NCBI GenBank assembly: GCA_002347725.1
Contig: DDXA01000004.1
Location: forward strand, 930,001-994,000
DNA from: Actinobacteria bacterium UBA2272
Lineage (GTDB): Bacteria > Actinomycetota > Coriobacteriia > Anaerosomatales > Anaerosomataceae
Reading direction: 5' to 3'
DNA: 64,000 bases
Within the stretch, counting starts at the first letter, position 1. The number at the start of each line of letters is the position of its first letter. Positions 30,101-37,738 of this stretch are shown here, piece by piece. Below the pieces are notes generated by a model. That model worked only from the letters and a program-made list of their open reading frames with translations. It searched no databases and was not told where the DNA came from. A program made the position numbers and the translations under genes.

Positions 30101-30253
30101 GGTCTCACCATCTCCAGGGAGTTCGCAGCGATGCTCGGCGGAGAGATCTCCGTGGTGAGCGAGGAGGGCGCGGGCTCGGAGTTCCTCCTGCGCCTGCCGC
30201 GGGTGTATCCGGGTGCTACGGCGCCCCGATCTCCGTCAGCATCTTCGGAGTGA
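27194..30253 (+). CDS. Membrane sensor histidine kinase, Cache plus three PAS domains
   Basis: 1019 residues from a GTG. TM1 (~32-54) and TM2 (~322-344) enclose a ~265-residue extracytoplasmic region with dCache-like features, such as the DVLLVDAEGHVLVHA strand and the repeated VI-x-IPGSPWYLLAEID element. Three PAS domains follow: ~365-485 (ending VVLVFRDQTEE), ~490-610 (ending LVFVRDVTERR) and ~615-745 (ending GVAIDITDRK). A coiled coil and HisKA with H790 in MSHELRTPLNSIIGFSG come next, then HATPase motifs NLAGNAVKF, DTGPGIA and GTGLGLTIS. Cache domains commonly bind amino acids or small acids, and a hut operon lies upstream, but linkage to histidine sensing is only a guess. Its last 38 bases overlap the 3' end of ligD. 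Confidence 0.9.
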   Translation: MTDEARHTKPDSDAGTSTTGSQPRERTRLTRVAAVLATVTIIALLVAGAWAHGEQQNAAREQAESGLETIATLKADQIADWREARRLDGTRMSGSPGVRLFVAQWLESRTLEDEHELKRLLSALRNGDDYRDVLLVDAEGHVLVHATDGPVTLPPATVEAVGIAIREDRTVLTDIHAAPGESDPRLDTVAPVYLGDGEDTATVAVVLHASAADFLFPLLGPWPTYSGLAETLLVERDGESVLYLTETRQAEHPALSLRIPLSDGEVTAARAVAGETGLVEGPDYRGDPVLSYVIPIPGSPWYLLAEIDAADVLAPWQARSRLIVALVLVAAIAIMLGFLAVQRGLQARYLTSLMAEQRSRRAAEEQLGVTLASVGDAVISTDSLLAVAFMNPVAETLTGWTLAEARGRPLHDVFVTVDEESGAPVESPAVRVLLEQAIVGMSKHTLLVSRDGTTRAIADSAAPIRDASGQVTGVVLVFRDQTEERAAARALAASEHRFRSLVEGAPDAIFVQAGGRFAYVNGAMRDLLGESSADDLIGRPVLDSVHPDFRALARERIRALNEDRSRQGLSDMVFLRADGSGVAVETSGVPIVHEGSSGALVFVRDVTERRRVDQALRESEARLRMLSDNIPDGFIYQLDFDVDGRTRRLVHVSAGVERMLEISVAEALEDVEMLYGQAREGDRALLDVLEQRAHEAFEPFMTEVSYRTPSGRERWARLSSEPRRLENGHVVWDGVAIDITDRKLAEQELAGHRDHLEELVAERTAELTRANVALEEATRAKSAFLANMSHELRTPLNSIIGFSGLLVQGLVGPLSQEQQTQIGMIHASGRHLLELVDEVLDLAKVESGRTEVHLDEFDPAAIVAEVATALQPLAAEKGLDLSTEVSGAGVLMLSDPGKLKQILLNLAGNAVKFTDSGRVGLAMQVCDGSVEFRVTDTGPGIAADRLGDIFEPFTQVGAGAGGYAPGTGLGLTISREFAAMLGGEISVVSEEGAGSEFLLRLPRVYPGATAPRSPSASSE

Positions 30254-32750
30254 TACGCTGCCGGAGGTCGAAGTAGCCGTCCCAGGGATCGCCGGTGAGC
30301 TGCGCCATGCGTCGGCGAACGTTCCCGATGTCGTAGGTGTCGGGCCGTGCTCGTCCGCCAAGCTCGTCCCAGCGCAACGGCACGGAGACGGTGGGCCGGG
30401 TCCGTGCCCGGGTGGAGTAGGGCGCGATGAACGTAGCGGCGCGAGCGGTGCGCAGGTAGTCGATGTACACCTTGCCGACGCGCTTGGCCTTCGACATCGT
30501 CGAGACGTAGCGGTCCGGCTCGTAGGCGGCGATCGCATCGGCGACGGCTTTCGCGAAGATCTTCGCGATCTCCCAGTCCAGTGTCGGCTCGATCGGCAGG
30601 CACACATGCAGCCCTTTGCCGCCGGTCGTCTTGACGAAGCTCTCCAGGCCGAGTCCGCCGAGCACGTCGCGGACGAGCCTGGCGCCTGCGACGAGACCGG
30701 CCCAGCCGATCTCATCGGAGGGGTCGAGATCGAACACCATCATGTCCGGCCGCTCGATCTCGGGCCAGGTCGCCCCCCAGGTATGGATCTCGAGTACGCC
30801 CATCTGGGCGAGCGCGACGAGACTGGCAGGCCCGGTCACCGTCAGATACTCGCCCGGCCCAGCCGACTCGACGATCTCGACGCGTTCGAAGGGGCCCGGG
30901 AAGTCGGGACCGGGGTGCTTGTGGAAGAAGCACGCGACCGGCCCGCGACCCATCGGCCGGCCGCCCGCGCGTGCCCCGCCGACGCCTGCCGGGCACCGAA
31001 CCATCGAGATGGGGCGGCCCAGCACGTACGGCAGCATGTACGGCGCGACCCACGCGTAGTAGTCGGCGAGATCTTGCTTGGTCGTGCCGACAGACGGCCA
31101 GAAGACGCGATCGGGATGCGTGAGCGTCACGGTGGGCGTCGCGGGGTCCGCCTCGGGCTTCGGGTGCTCGAGCACCACGTCGTCCGGTGACGTGTCCTCG
31201 CGCAAGCCCTGGAAGGTCTGATGCCTGAGGTTGCCTTCGGCGGTCCACTCGGCAAAGGCCACCTCGCCGACGAACCGCGGTTTGGCCCAGTGGGCGTCTT
31301 TCGGTGCGCGTTCTGCGTGGCGCGCGACCGGCGGCTCGGGAATCTCGATCGCCCGGAGCCGGTCACCGAACTCACGCAAGAAGTGGTCGCTGAACCCGGT
31401 GCCGACCTTGCCGATGTAACGTAGCGGGCCATCCGGATCGTTGACGGCCAGGAGCAGGGCGCCAAAGCCGGTCCGGCCGCCGGACGGGGGAGTCCAGCCG
31501 ACGATGACGAACTCCTGGCGCAGCAGGCACTTGGTCTTCACCCAGCCGGGACCGCGCGTGCCCGGGCGGTACGGAGCGTCCGCCCGCTTGCTGACGATGC
31601 CCTCGAGAGCGTGATCGCACGCGCTGGCGAGCAACGCGGCTCCCTGCCCGTGCATGTCCTCCGCGTAGCGCACGCGATCTCGCGGGCCCGCCTCGAGCAC
31701 GGTCCTGAGCGTCGACTTGCGTCGCGACAGCGCGACGCCCGTGAGGTCGTAGCCGTTAAGGTGCAGCAGATCGAACACGTAGTAGCGCAGGCGGTCGGTC
31801 CGGCCACTGCCGAGATCGTGCTGCAGTTCGCCGAACGCGGTGCGGCCGTCCTCGAGTTCGACGACCACCTCGCCGTCGAGGATGGCCGAGTCCACCGGGA
31901 GCGCCGCCAGCTCCCCGGCGATGGGCGCCCAGCGCTCGGTCCAGTCGCGGTCGTTACGGGAGCGGATCTCCACGCGCCCGCGGACGACGCGGGCGAGCGC
32001 CCGGTAGCCGTCGTACTTGATCTCGTGCAGCCAACCGTCACCAACGGGCGCGACCTTCACCAGCAACGCGAGTTCGGGCTTCACGAAGCGTGGCGCGCGC
32101 GCGGTCTTTCTGGCGCCGGGCAGCGTGGCGGGATCGGGGAGGGGGGCGGTTTCGTGCGTCTGACTGGCCGTGCCGACTGTTGCGTCCGCCGCGATCTGTT
32201 CGATCGTGCGGCCGGTGAGGATCGACTCCGGGCGCTCGGTCAGGATCGCCGAGCCGGAGCCGTCCGTCGCGTGCTCGTCGCGGTGCTTGATGAGCAGCCA
32301 GTTCTCCTTGCCCTCCTCCTCGCTGCGACGCTTCATCCGGACGAGCACCCAGCTGCCGTGAAGCTTCTCGCCGTGGAGTGTGAACTTGAGATCACCGCTG
32401 GCAAGCCCGGCGTGCGGGTCGTTCTCGGGCTCCCAGGTGCCGGTGTCCCAGACCGCGACCGTCCCGCCGCCGTACTCTCCTTTCGGTATCGTCCCCTCGA
32501 AGCTGCCGTACTCGAGGGGGTGGTCCTCGACGCGGACCGCGAGATGGCGTTCGTGCGGGTCGAGGGATGGTCCTTTGGGGACGGCCCACGACAGCAGCAC
32601 GCCGTCGAGCTCGAGACGGAAGTCGTAGTGGAGGCGTGAGGCGGCGTGCTTCTGGATCACGAAGAGCCGCCCGCCCGTGGCGGCGTCTCCTCCGGCAGGT
32701 TCAGGCGTCGTCGAGAAGTCGCGCTTCTCACGGTAGGTCTCAAGCGACAT
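30216..32750 (-). CDS. ligD: ATP-dependent DNA ligase D (PE-ligase-polymerase)
   Basis: 844 residues. Domain order is phosphoesterase, ligase, polymerase, as in Pseudomonas rather than mycobacteria. The PE domain (~1-160) has HAASRLHYDFRLE and EDHPLEYGSFEGTIPKGEYGGG (split as EDHPLEYGSF and EGTIPKGEYGGG). The ligase (~215-520) has the nucleotidyl lysine in EIKYDGYRALA. The primase-polymerase (~550-844) has the VFDLDPSD metal aspartates and KTTGGKGLH. The enzyme trims, fills and seals double-strand breaks held by Ku in non-homologous end joining. The Ku gene ends 6 bases upstream, so the pair is one transcription unit. Confidence 0.96.
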   Translation of the reverse strand: MSLETYREKRDFSTTPEPAGGDAATGGRLFVIQKHAASRLHYDFRLELDGVLLSWAVPKGPSLDPHERHLAVRVEDHPLEYGSFEGTIPKGEYGGGTVAVWDTGTWEPENDPHAGLASGDLKFTLHGEKLHGSWVLVRMKRRSEEEGKENWLLIKHRDEHATDGSGSAILTERPESILTGRTIEQIAADATVGTASQTHETAPLPDPATLPGARKTARAPRFVKPELALLVKVAPVGDGWLHEIKYDGYRALARVVRGRVEIRSRNDRDWTERWAPIAGELAALPVDSAILDGEVVVELEDGRTAFGELQHDLGSGRTDRLRYYVFDLLHLNGYDLTGVALSRRKSTLRTVLEAGPRDRVRYAEDMHGQGAALLASACDHALEGIVSKRADAPYRPGTRGPGWVKTKCLLRQEFVIVGWTPPSGGRTGFGALLLAVNDPDGPLRYIGKVGTGFSDHFLREFGDRLRAIEIPEPPVARHAERAPKDAHWAKPRFVGEVAFAEWTAEGNLRHQTFQGLREDTSPDDVVLEHPKPEADPATPTVTLTHPDRVFWPSVGTTKQDLADYYAWVAPYMLPYVLGRPISMVRCPAGVGGARAGGRPMGRGPVACFFHKHPGPDFPGPFERVEIVESAGPGEYLTVTGPASLVALAQMGVLEIHTWGATWPEIERPDMMVFDLDPSDEIGWAGLVAGARLVRDVLGGLGLESFVKTTGGKGLHVCLPIEPTLDWEIAKIFAKAVADAIAAYEPDRYVSTMSKAKRVGKVYIDYLRTARAATFIAPYSTRARTRPTVSVPLRWDELGGRARPDTYDIGNVRRRMAQLTGDPWDGYFDLRQRITPKMLTEIGAP

Positions 32751-32756
32751 GAGCGA

Positions 32757-33578
32757 CTACCCCGTCTTCGCGTCGGACGGCTGCGCCCGTCGCTCCACGC
32801 TGCGCTTGAGCAACGACATGATGTCGACCACGGTTCCTTCGGCGGGAGCCTCTTCGGGTGGTTCCTCGGCGACTATCGTGACAGCGCCGTGCTCGACCTT
32901 GTCCTCGACGAGCCGCAGTAGATCGTCGCGGTACGTGTCGGTGTACTGCACCGGGTCCCAGGTCGTGACCATCGAGCCGACGAGCTGTTCGGCCATGCCG
33001 AGTTCGGCCTCCGTCACGCCGAGGGAGTCGAGATCCTCGGCCGGGAGATCGAAGTCGGCGGCGCTCCTGAGCTGGTAGGGCCAGCGCAGGACCTCGACGA
33101 GCAGCATGGGGCCCGCGGCACGCAGCGCGCACAGATGCTGGCGTGTGCGGATCACGACTTTCGCCACGCCCACGCGGCCCGTCCGCCGGAGCGTCTCGCG
33201 CAGCAGCGCGTACGCCTTCCGGCCTGCTTTCGTCGGCTCGGTGTAGTACGGGCTGGTGTAGTAGGTGGGATCGATCTCGGCGGCGTCGACGAAACCGATG
33301 ATGTCGATCGACTGGGTCGCCTCGACGTTTGCCGCCCGCAATTCGTCCTCGGTGATGATCACGTACTGGCCGGGCTCGTACTCGTAGCCCTTCACGACCT
33401 CCTCCCAGGGGACCTCGTGTTCGAGATCGTCCTCGCGGCGGTTGCGCACGGGCCGCATGTCGCGTTCGTGGAGCAGCGTGAAGCGTATATCGTTCTCAGC
33501 GTTCTTCGCCGGGTAGAGGGAGACCGGGATCGTGACCAGTCCGAAGCTGATCACTCCGTTCCACAGGGGCCGGGGCAT
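32757..33578 (-). CDS. ku: Ku DNA end-binding protein
   Basis: 273 residues, the normal bacterial Ku length. The ATG at 33578, behind AAAGGAGG, gives the conserved beginning MPRPLWNGVISFGLVTIPVS; the longer frame adds 36 unrelated residues. The Ku core has LHERD near 45-50, the YEYEPGQYVIITEDEL segment and the SIDIIGFVD strand. The C-terminal tail is short and mildly basic. The homodimer threads onto DNA ends and recruits LigD, encoded directly downstream. A TATAGA -10 element lies at 33618-33613 on this strand. Confidence 0.96.
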   Translation of the reverse strand: MPRPLWNGVISFGLVTIPVSLYPAKNAENDIRFTLLHERDMRPVRNRREDDLEHEVPWEEVVKGYEYEPGQYVIITEDELRAANVEATQSIDIIGFVDAAEIDPTYYTSPYYTEPTKAGRKAYALLRETLRRTGRVGVAKVVIRTRQHLCALRAAGPMLLVEVLRWPYQLRSAADFDLPAEDLDSLGVTEAELGMAEQLVGSMVTTWDPVQYTDTYRDDLLRLVEDKVEHGAVTIVAEEPPEEAPAEGTVVDIMSLLKRSVERRAQPSDAKTG

Positions 33579-33612
33579 CGGGCACGCACCTCCTTTGGTA
33601 GGCCTACGTTGC

Positions 33613-33618
33613 TCTATA
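33613..33618 (-). promoter_or_regulatory. Candidate -10 element of the ku-ligD operon
   Basis: On the minus strand the sequence reads TATAGA, 35 bases before the Ku ATG. This would give a short leader carrying the AAAGGAGG site. The -35 region is not clear. Confidence 0.4.
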
Positions 33619-33761
33619 CCCTGCCGCGTGTGCGGGCGTTCGGTGCGCGATGCGGTGCGCGCCCGCGCTTGAGGGGTAAGACCCACAAGAGCGGTCGGCC
33701 GTTGACAGGTGGTTGGGCCGCGCTGCTCCCGTCACTGGCACCGCACAAGGAGGATGAAGAG

Positions 33762-34007
33762 ATGGGTCTGCTCAGCTGGATCATCGTCGGCGGGCTTGCG
33801 GGAATGCTCGCACAGTTCCTCCTCGGCCAGGGGCGGGCCGGCTGCCTGATGACCGTGTTGCTCGGCGTGGTCGGTGCGTTCATCGGCGGCTTCGTCATGA
33901 GTCTGTTCGGGTTCGGCGGCGTGGACGGCCTGAATATCTGGTCCATCGTCGTGGCCACGATCGGCGCGATCGTGCTGCTCGCGATCGCCAGAATACTGCG
34001 CAGGTAG
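33762..34007 (+). CDS. GlsB/YeaQ/YmgE-family small membrane protein
   Basis: 81 residues; the ATG at 33762 follows AAGGAGG. Three hydrophobic helices with the Gly-rich family pattern (LSWIIVGGLAGMLAQFLLG, then VLLGVVGAFIGGFV, then IWSIVVATIGAIVLLAIARI) identify a transglycosylase-associated / GlsB-type stress membrane protein. The family is small, common and of poorly defined function, and is often induced by envelope or general stress. A Rieske gene starts 17 bases downstream. The longer frame upstream of 33762 is not coding-like. Confidence 0.85.
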   Translation: MGLLSWIIVGGLAGMLAQFLLGQGRAGCLMTVLLGVVGAFIGGFVMSLFGFGGVDGLNIWSIVVATIGAIVLLAIARILRR

Positions 34008-34024
34008 CGAAGCGGAGGTTCGGA

Positions 34025-34402
34025 ATGAGCGCGTTTGCCGATGTGCTGGGCGCAGAGGAGCTGGTCGACGGCGCAATGACCGAAGTGGAGGTGGGCGGCC
34101 AGGCGATCTTGCTCGCGCGTGCCGGTGACCGGTACTTCGCCACCCAGGCGCGCTGTCCGCACCTGCATGGCCGGCTCGCGCGCGGCACCCTCAAGGGTAC
34201 CGTGGTGACCTGCCCGCGTCACGGTTCGCAGTTCGACGTGACCGACGGCAGCGTGATCAGGTGGACGGACTGGTCCGGTGTCGCCCAGGCGGCAGCCGAG
34301 GCGCTGCGTCATCCCCGGCCGCTCGTCACGTACGAGGTGCGGATCGAGGGCGGGCGCGTCATGGTCGGCGCCGAGAAGGAGCCGCCAGCACACACCGCCT
34401 GA
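34025..34402 (+). CDS. Rieske [2Fe-2S] ferredoxin-like protein
   Basis: 125 residues after GGAGG. The cluster-binding motifs are C-P-H-L-H-G and C-P-R-H-G-S-Q-F, about 18 residues apart. They provide the Cys-His / Cys-His ligands, as in NirD-like and dioxygenase ferredoxin Rieske proteins. There is no signal peptide or membrane anchor, so it is a cytoplasmic electron carrier. No oxygenase or reductase partner is adjacent, so its redox partner is unknown. It is probably cotranscribed with the GlsB-like gene. Confidence 0.9.
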   Translation: MSAFADVLGAEELVDGAMTEVEVGGQAILLARAGDRYFATQARCPHLHGRLARGTLKGTVVTCPRHGSQFDVTDGSVIRWTDWSGVAQAAAEALRHPRPLVTYEVRIEGGRVMVGAEKEPPAHTA

Positions 34403-34482
34403 GCGGCTTGAACAGCCGCCCCGGCGCGGTTCCGTTGTATCATGCCTCAAGCTCCATTCTGCTCCGTGAAGGAGTCCACCCG

Positions 34483-36246
34483 TTGGTCCTGTCCCTCGTT
34501 CAGAACGTCGCGCTCATCGTCATGCTGGTCAGCATCCAGCATTACGTCTTGCGCCGCATCGAGCGCAACTACGTCGCCTCCCGGTTTGCCTCTGGGCTTC
34601 TGTTCGGCGGCGTCGCGGTCGTTGCGATGGCTACGCCGCTCGTGCTCGCACCCGGCCTCATCTTCGACGGCAGGTCGATCATTCTCGCCATCGCCGGGCT
34701 GTTCGGCGGTCCGCTGGTGGCGGCTGTGTCCGCGATCATCGCCGGTGTCTACCGCGCGTCCATCGGCGGTCCGGGAGCGCTTGCCGGCGTTCTCGTCGTG
34801 ATCGAATCGGCGTCCCTCGGCGTCCTCTTCTACTACCTGCGCCGCCGGTTCCCCTCGATCATGGGCGGCTGGCAGCTTCTCGGGTTCGGTCTGCTCGTGC
34901 ACGTCTTCATGCTTGGGACGCAGGTCGTCTTCCTGCCCGAACACATGGGCTGGGACGTCGTGCGTCAGATCGGTCCCGTGGTGATCGTCCTGTTCCCGTT
35001 GGCTACACTGCTGGTAGCGCGCTTCATCCTGGATCAGGAAGAGCGGGAAGCGGACAGGCGCCAGCTCGCGAGCGACGCCGAGCGGCTACGGTTGGCGCTG
35101 GAGGCCGCGGAGCAGGGAACGTGGGATCTCGATGTGAGTTCGGGGAGAGTGACTGTCTCGGCCGAGTACGCGAGCATGCTCGGCTACGATCCCGGGGCGT
35201 ACGAGATCACGCGGGACAGATGGGTGGGAGACCTGCACCCGGACGATCGGGAGCGCGTGGTCCGTGCGTACGAGGAGTTCGCAGCGGGCGCGATACCGGA
35301 GTATCGCGTCGAGTTCCGCCAGCGTGCTGCCTCTGGTGAGTACCACTGGATGCTCGCCCTCGGGAGCATCGTCGAGCGCGACGAGTATGGTGCTCCGATC
35401 CGCATGGTCGGAACCCACACGGACATCTCGTCGCGCAAAGCTGCCGAGGCCGAAGAGGAACGGTACCGGGAGGATCTGGAGGAGCTCGTTGCCGACCGGA
35501 CGTCGGAGCTGGAGCAGACGAACGCCGAACTCGCCGCGGCGACCGCGGCCAAGAGCGTGTTTCTCGCGAGCATGAGTCATGAGCTTCGGACACCGCTCAA
35601 CTCGATCATCGGTTTTTCGGGGCTTCTGGTGCAGGGCATGGCCGGTCCGCTCACCGACGAGCAGCGCACCCAGATCGAGATGATCCACGGTTCGGGCAGG
35701 CATCTGCTTGCGCTCATCGACGACGTGCTGGATCTCGAGCGCGTCGAGGCGGGGCGCGTCGAGGTGAGGCCGGCTCCGTTCGACGGGGTGGCGCTCGTCA
35801 CCGAGGTCATCGACGTGATGCGGCCGTTGGCCGATGAGAAGGGGCTTGAACTGAGTGCCGATGTGAGCGACTCGGCTCTCGAGATCGTCTCGGACAGCGG
35901 CAAGGTCAGGCAGATCCTGCTCAATCTCGTGGGCAACGCGGTCAAGTTCACCGGCGCGGGGAGCGTCGAGGTGCGGTTTGGAACCGGGCCGGAAGGGACG
36001 GTCGTCTTCTCGGTGACGGACACCGGACCGGGCATAGCCGAGGCCGATCAGCCCCGTGTCTTCGATCGCTTCACCCAGATCGAGATCGTCGGCCGGGTCA
36101 AACCGGAGGGGACGGGACTCGGCCTGGCGCTGTCGCAGGAGTATGCGCAGCTGCTCGGAGGGATGATCACCCTGACGAGCAGTCCCGGTGAGGGATCGAC
36201 GTTCGTCCTGCGCCTGCCGCGCTATCGGGGCGTGGCACCGGTCTGA
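34483..36246 (+). CDS. Membrane sensor histidine kinase with 5TMR-LYT-like sensor and PAS domain
   Basis: 587 residues from a TTG at 34483, with GAAGGAG at 8-base spacing; earlier frame sequence overlaps the Rieske gene. Residues ~1-185 form five or six helices resembling the 5TM-5TMR_LYT sensor of LytS-like kinases: the second helix region reads LFGGVAVVAMATPLVLAPG and is followed by FDGRSIILAIAGLFGGP. A PAS/PAC domain spans ~205-325 (ending VGTHTDISSRK). HisKA has H366 in MSHELRTPLNSIIGFSG, followed by HATPase motifs NLVGNAVKF, DTGPGIA and GTGLGLALS. 5TMR-LYT domains are linked to cell-wall or metabolite sensing. No response regulator is adjacent. Confidence 0.88.
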   Translation: MVLSLVQNVALIVMLVSIQHYVLRRIERNYVASRFASGLLFGGVAVVAMATPLVLAPGLIFDGRSIILAIAGLFGGPLVAAVSAIIAGVYRASIGGPGALAGVLVVIESASLGVLFYYLRRRFPSIMGGWQLLGFGLLVHVFMLGTQVVFLPEHMGWDVVRQIGPVVIVLFPLATLLVARFILDQEEREADRRQLASDAERLRLALEAAEQGTWDLDVSSGRVTVSAEYASMLGYDPGAYEITRDRWVGDLHPDDRERVVRAYEEFAAGAIPEYRVEFRQRAASGEYHWMLALGSIVERDEYGAPIRMVGTHTDISSRKAAEAEEERYREDLEELVADRTSELEQTNAELAAATAAKSVFLASMSHELRTPLNSIIGFSGLLVQGMAGPLTDEQRTQIEMIHGSGRHLLALIDDVLDLERVEAGRVEVRPAPFDGVALVTEVIDVMRPLADEKGLELSADVSDSALEIVSDSGKVRQILLNLVGNAVKFTGAGSVEVRFGTGPEGTVVFSVTDTGPGIAEADQPRVFDRFTQIEIVGRVKPEGTGLGLALSQEYAQLLGGMITLTSSPGEGSTFVLRLPRYRGVAPV

Positions 36247-36273
36247 GCGGCGCGTCTTGCGGGGGCCGTTCTC

Positions 36274-36555
36274 CTAGTGGCGCACGATGAACCCGGACAG
36301 TCCCTGTGAGTCCTCCCACGTGACGTCCACCCGGTCGACCGTGGCGCGACGGGGACCTTCGTGACACCATGCGATCATCTGCTCGACGGCCGGGCGTGGG
36401 CCCTCGAAGACCGCTTCGACCCCCTGGGCGGTGTTGCGAACCCACCCTGCCAAACCGAAGAAGCGGGCCTCGTCGGCGGCACTCGACCGGAAGTACACAC
36501 CCTGGACGACGCCGGTGATCGTGACGTGCGCGCGCACTGTCTGCGTGTCGGTCAT
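36274..36555 (-). CDS. acyP: Acylphosphatase
   Basis: 93 residues. The catalytic arginine lies in GVVQGVYFRSS and the catalytic asparagine in GWVRNTAQGVEAVFEG, both as in characterised acylphosphatases. It hydrolyses carboxyl-phosphate bonds such as acetyl phosphate or carbamoyl phosphate. The ATG at 36555 lacks a good Shine-Dalgarno sequence; a GTG at 36582 would add nine residues. It is convergent with the kinase upstream and monocistronic. Confidence 0.9.
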   Translation of the reverse strand: MTDTQTVRAHVTITGVVQGVYFRSSAADEARFFGLAGWVRNTAQGVEAVFEGPRPAVEQMIAWCHEGPRRATVDRVDVTWEDSQGLSGFIVRH

Positions 36556-36866
36556 GGTGTCAGCGTAGCACCGCGCGAACACCTGCGTTCAGACCACACA
36601 GAACTGGCGCTATATCAGGAATGCATAAATCGGTATACGGCAAGGTAGAAGGCGCAGAATCGCTACCGGTTATGCAGTATGCGTTTGCACACGTCAGAGC
36701 CCTATGTTAGACTCGGGCGTCCCCTTGTTGGATGTGGCCAGACTTGCTGGCGCGGCTTGCTTTGCAACAAAGCGCAGGATCATCTGCATAGTGAGGTGTG
36801 TGAGGTGGGTCCCGGTCGCTGACCGTGGGGTCGACAGGTAACCGGATCTGACCGGGAGGTCGACAC
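36556..36866 (+). promoter_or_regulatory. Promoter and leader region of the second amino-acid ABC operon
   Basis: This is the longest gap between genes, about 310 bases, and its middle is distinctly AT-rich for this window. TTGCAC (36685-36690) and TAGACT (36708-36713) are 17 bases apart and make a fair promoter. The ~145-base leader that would follow contains a GCTTTG-CAA-CAAAGC hairpin (36759-36773) and a CGGTC-GCT-GACCG hairpin before the ribosome-binding site. I do not recognise a known riboswitch or T-box. Confidence 0.45.
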
Positions 36867-37658
36867 ATGAAGCGAACCTGGATAGTTCTACTGCTTGCCA
36901 TCGCGGCAGCAGCGTCCCTGGCCCTTGCGGGCTGCGGGGCCGAGGCCGAGGACGGTGCCTCGGGCGAAGCTGGAGCGGAGACGTTCGTCTTCGCCAACAG
37001 TGGCGCCTACAAGCCGTTCAGCTTTGACCAGGGCGGCGAGATCGTCGGGTTCGACGTGGACATCGCCAACGAGATCGCCGCGAGGATCGGGCGCACGCCC
37101 GACATGCAGTCCCCGATCCCGTTCGACACGCTCATCCAGGGCCTGCGTGACGGGCGTTACGACGCCCTTGTGGCGAGCCACGGGATCACCGACGAGCGCA
37201 AGGAGCAGGTGGACTTCACGCGGCCCTACTACCGCTCGGGCGCCCAGACGTTCGTCGCTGCGGACAACGACACCATCGTCTCCGCCGACGACCTCGCCGG
37301 CGCCAAGATCGGTGTCGTGAAGGCGTCGACATATCTTACGCTCGCGCAGGGCATCACCGGCGCTGACAATGTGGTCACCTACGAGAGCGACGTCGTCGCT
37401 CTGCAGGACCTGACCACCGGCCGACTCGACGCCGTGATCACCGACAAGCTCGTCGGCTTCATCGCGATGGACGAGTCCGGGCTTGCCATCAAGGCGGTCG
37501 GCGACGTCCTGGAGCAAGACGAGATGGGCATCGCCGTGCAGAAGGGCGATACCGAGCTCCTGAACGCCATCAACGAGGCGCTTGAGGACATGATCGCCGA
37601 TGGGACCTATGAGGAGATCAGCCTCCGCTGGTTCCCCGAGAACATCCTCGGCGAGTAA
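36867..37658 (+). CDS. Polar amino-acid ABC importer, substrate-binding lipoprotein (second system)
   Basis: 263 residues. Lipoprotein signal MKRTWIVLLLAIAAAASLAL with lipobox LAGC (residues ~21-24). The mature part is a family 3 solute-binding protein: the PFSFDQGGEIVGFDVDIANE strand and helix, the QGLRDGRYDALVASHGITDE region, and the RKEQVDFTRPYYRSGAQTFV hinge. It is distinct from the first system's binding protein, without the Glu/Pro-rich linker. Order here is binding protein, permease, ATPase, with a strong hairpin after this gene, so the binding protein should be made in excess. Confidence 0.92.
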   Translation: MKRTWIVLLLAIAAAASLALAGCGAEAEDGASGEAGAETFVFANSGAYKPFSFDQGGEIVGFDVDIANEIAARIGRTPDMQSPIPFDTLIQGLRDGRYDALVASHGITDERKEQVDFTRPYYRSGAQTFVAADNDTIVSADDLAGAKIGVVKASTYLTLAQGITGADNVVTYESDVVALQDLTTGRLDAVITDKLVGFIAMDESGLAIKAVGDVLEQDEMGIAVQKGDTELLNAINEALEDMIADGTYEEISLRWFPENILGE

Positions 37659-37689
37659 GTCCGTACGCTCTCTCACTGTGAGCTGCGAC

Positions 37690-37717
37690 GGGGCCGGCCG
37701 AAGCATCGGTCGGCCCC
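37690..37717 (+). terminator. Intercistronic hairpin after the binding-protein gene
   Basis: GGGGCCGGCCGA (37690-37701) pairs with TCGGTCGGCCCC (37706-37717) around AGCA; one pair is a G-T wobble. There is no T tract. It is placed where binding-protein operons often carry a stabilising or partly terminating stem-loop. Confidence 0.6.
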
Positions 37718-37738
37718 GCTCAGCGAAGGAGGTGGCAC

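Noticed and set aside
33702..33707. A TTGACA promoter for the GlsB-like gene
   Set aside because: No -10 hexamer occurs 16-18 bases downstream.
36600..36866. A T-box or known riboswitch upstream of the second amino-acid importer
   Set aside because: The T-box core AGGGUGGNACCGCGG and other riboswitch cores are absent; only generic hairpins remain, so it is listed as a leader.
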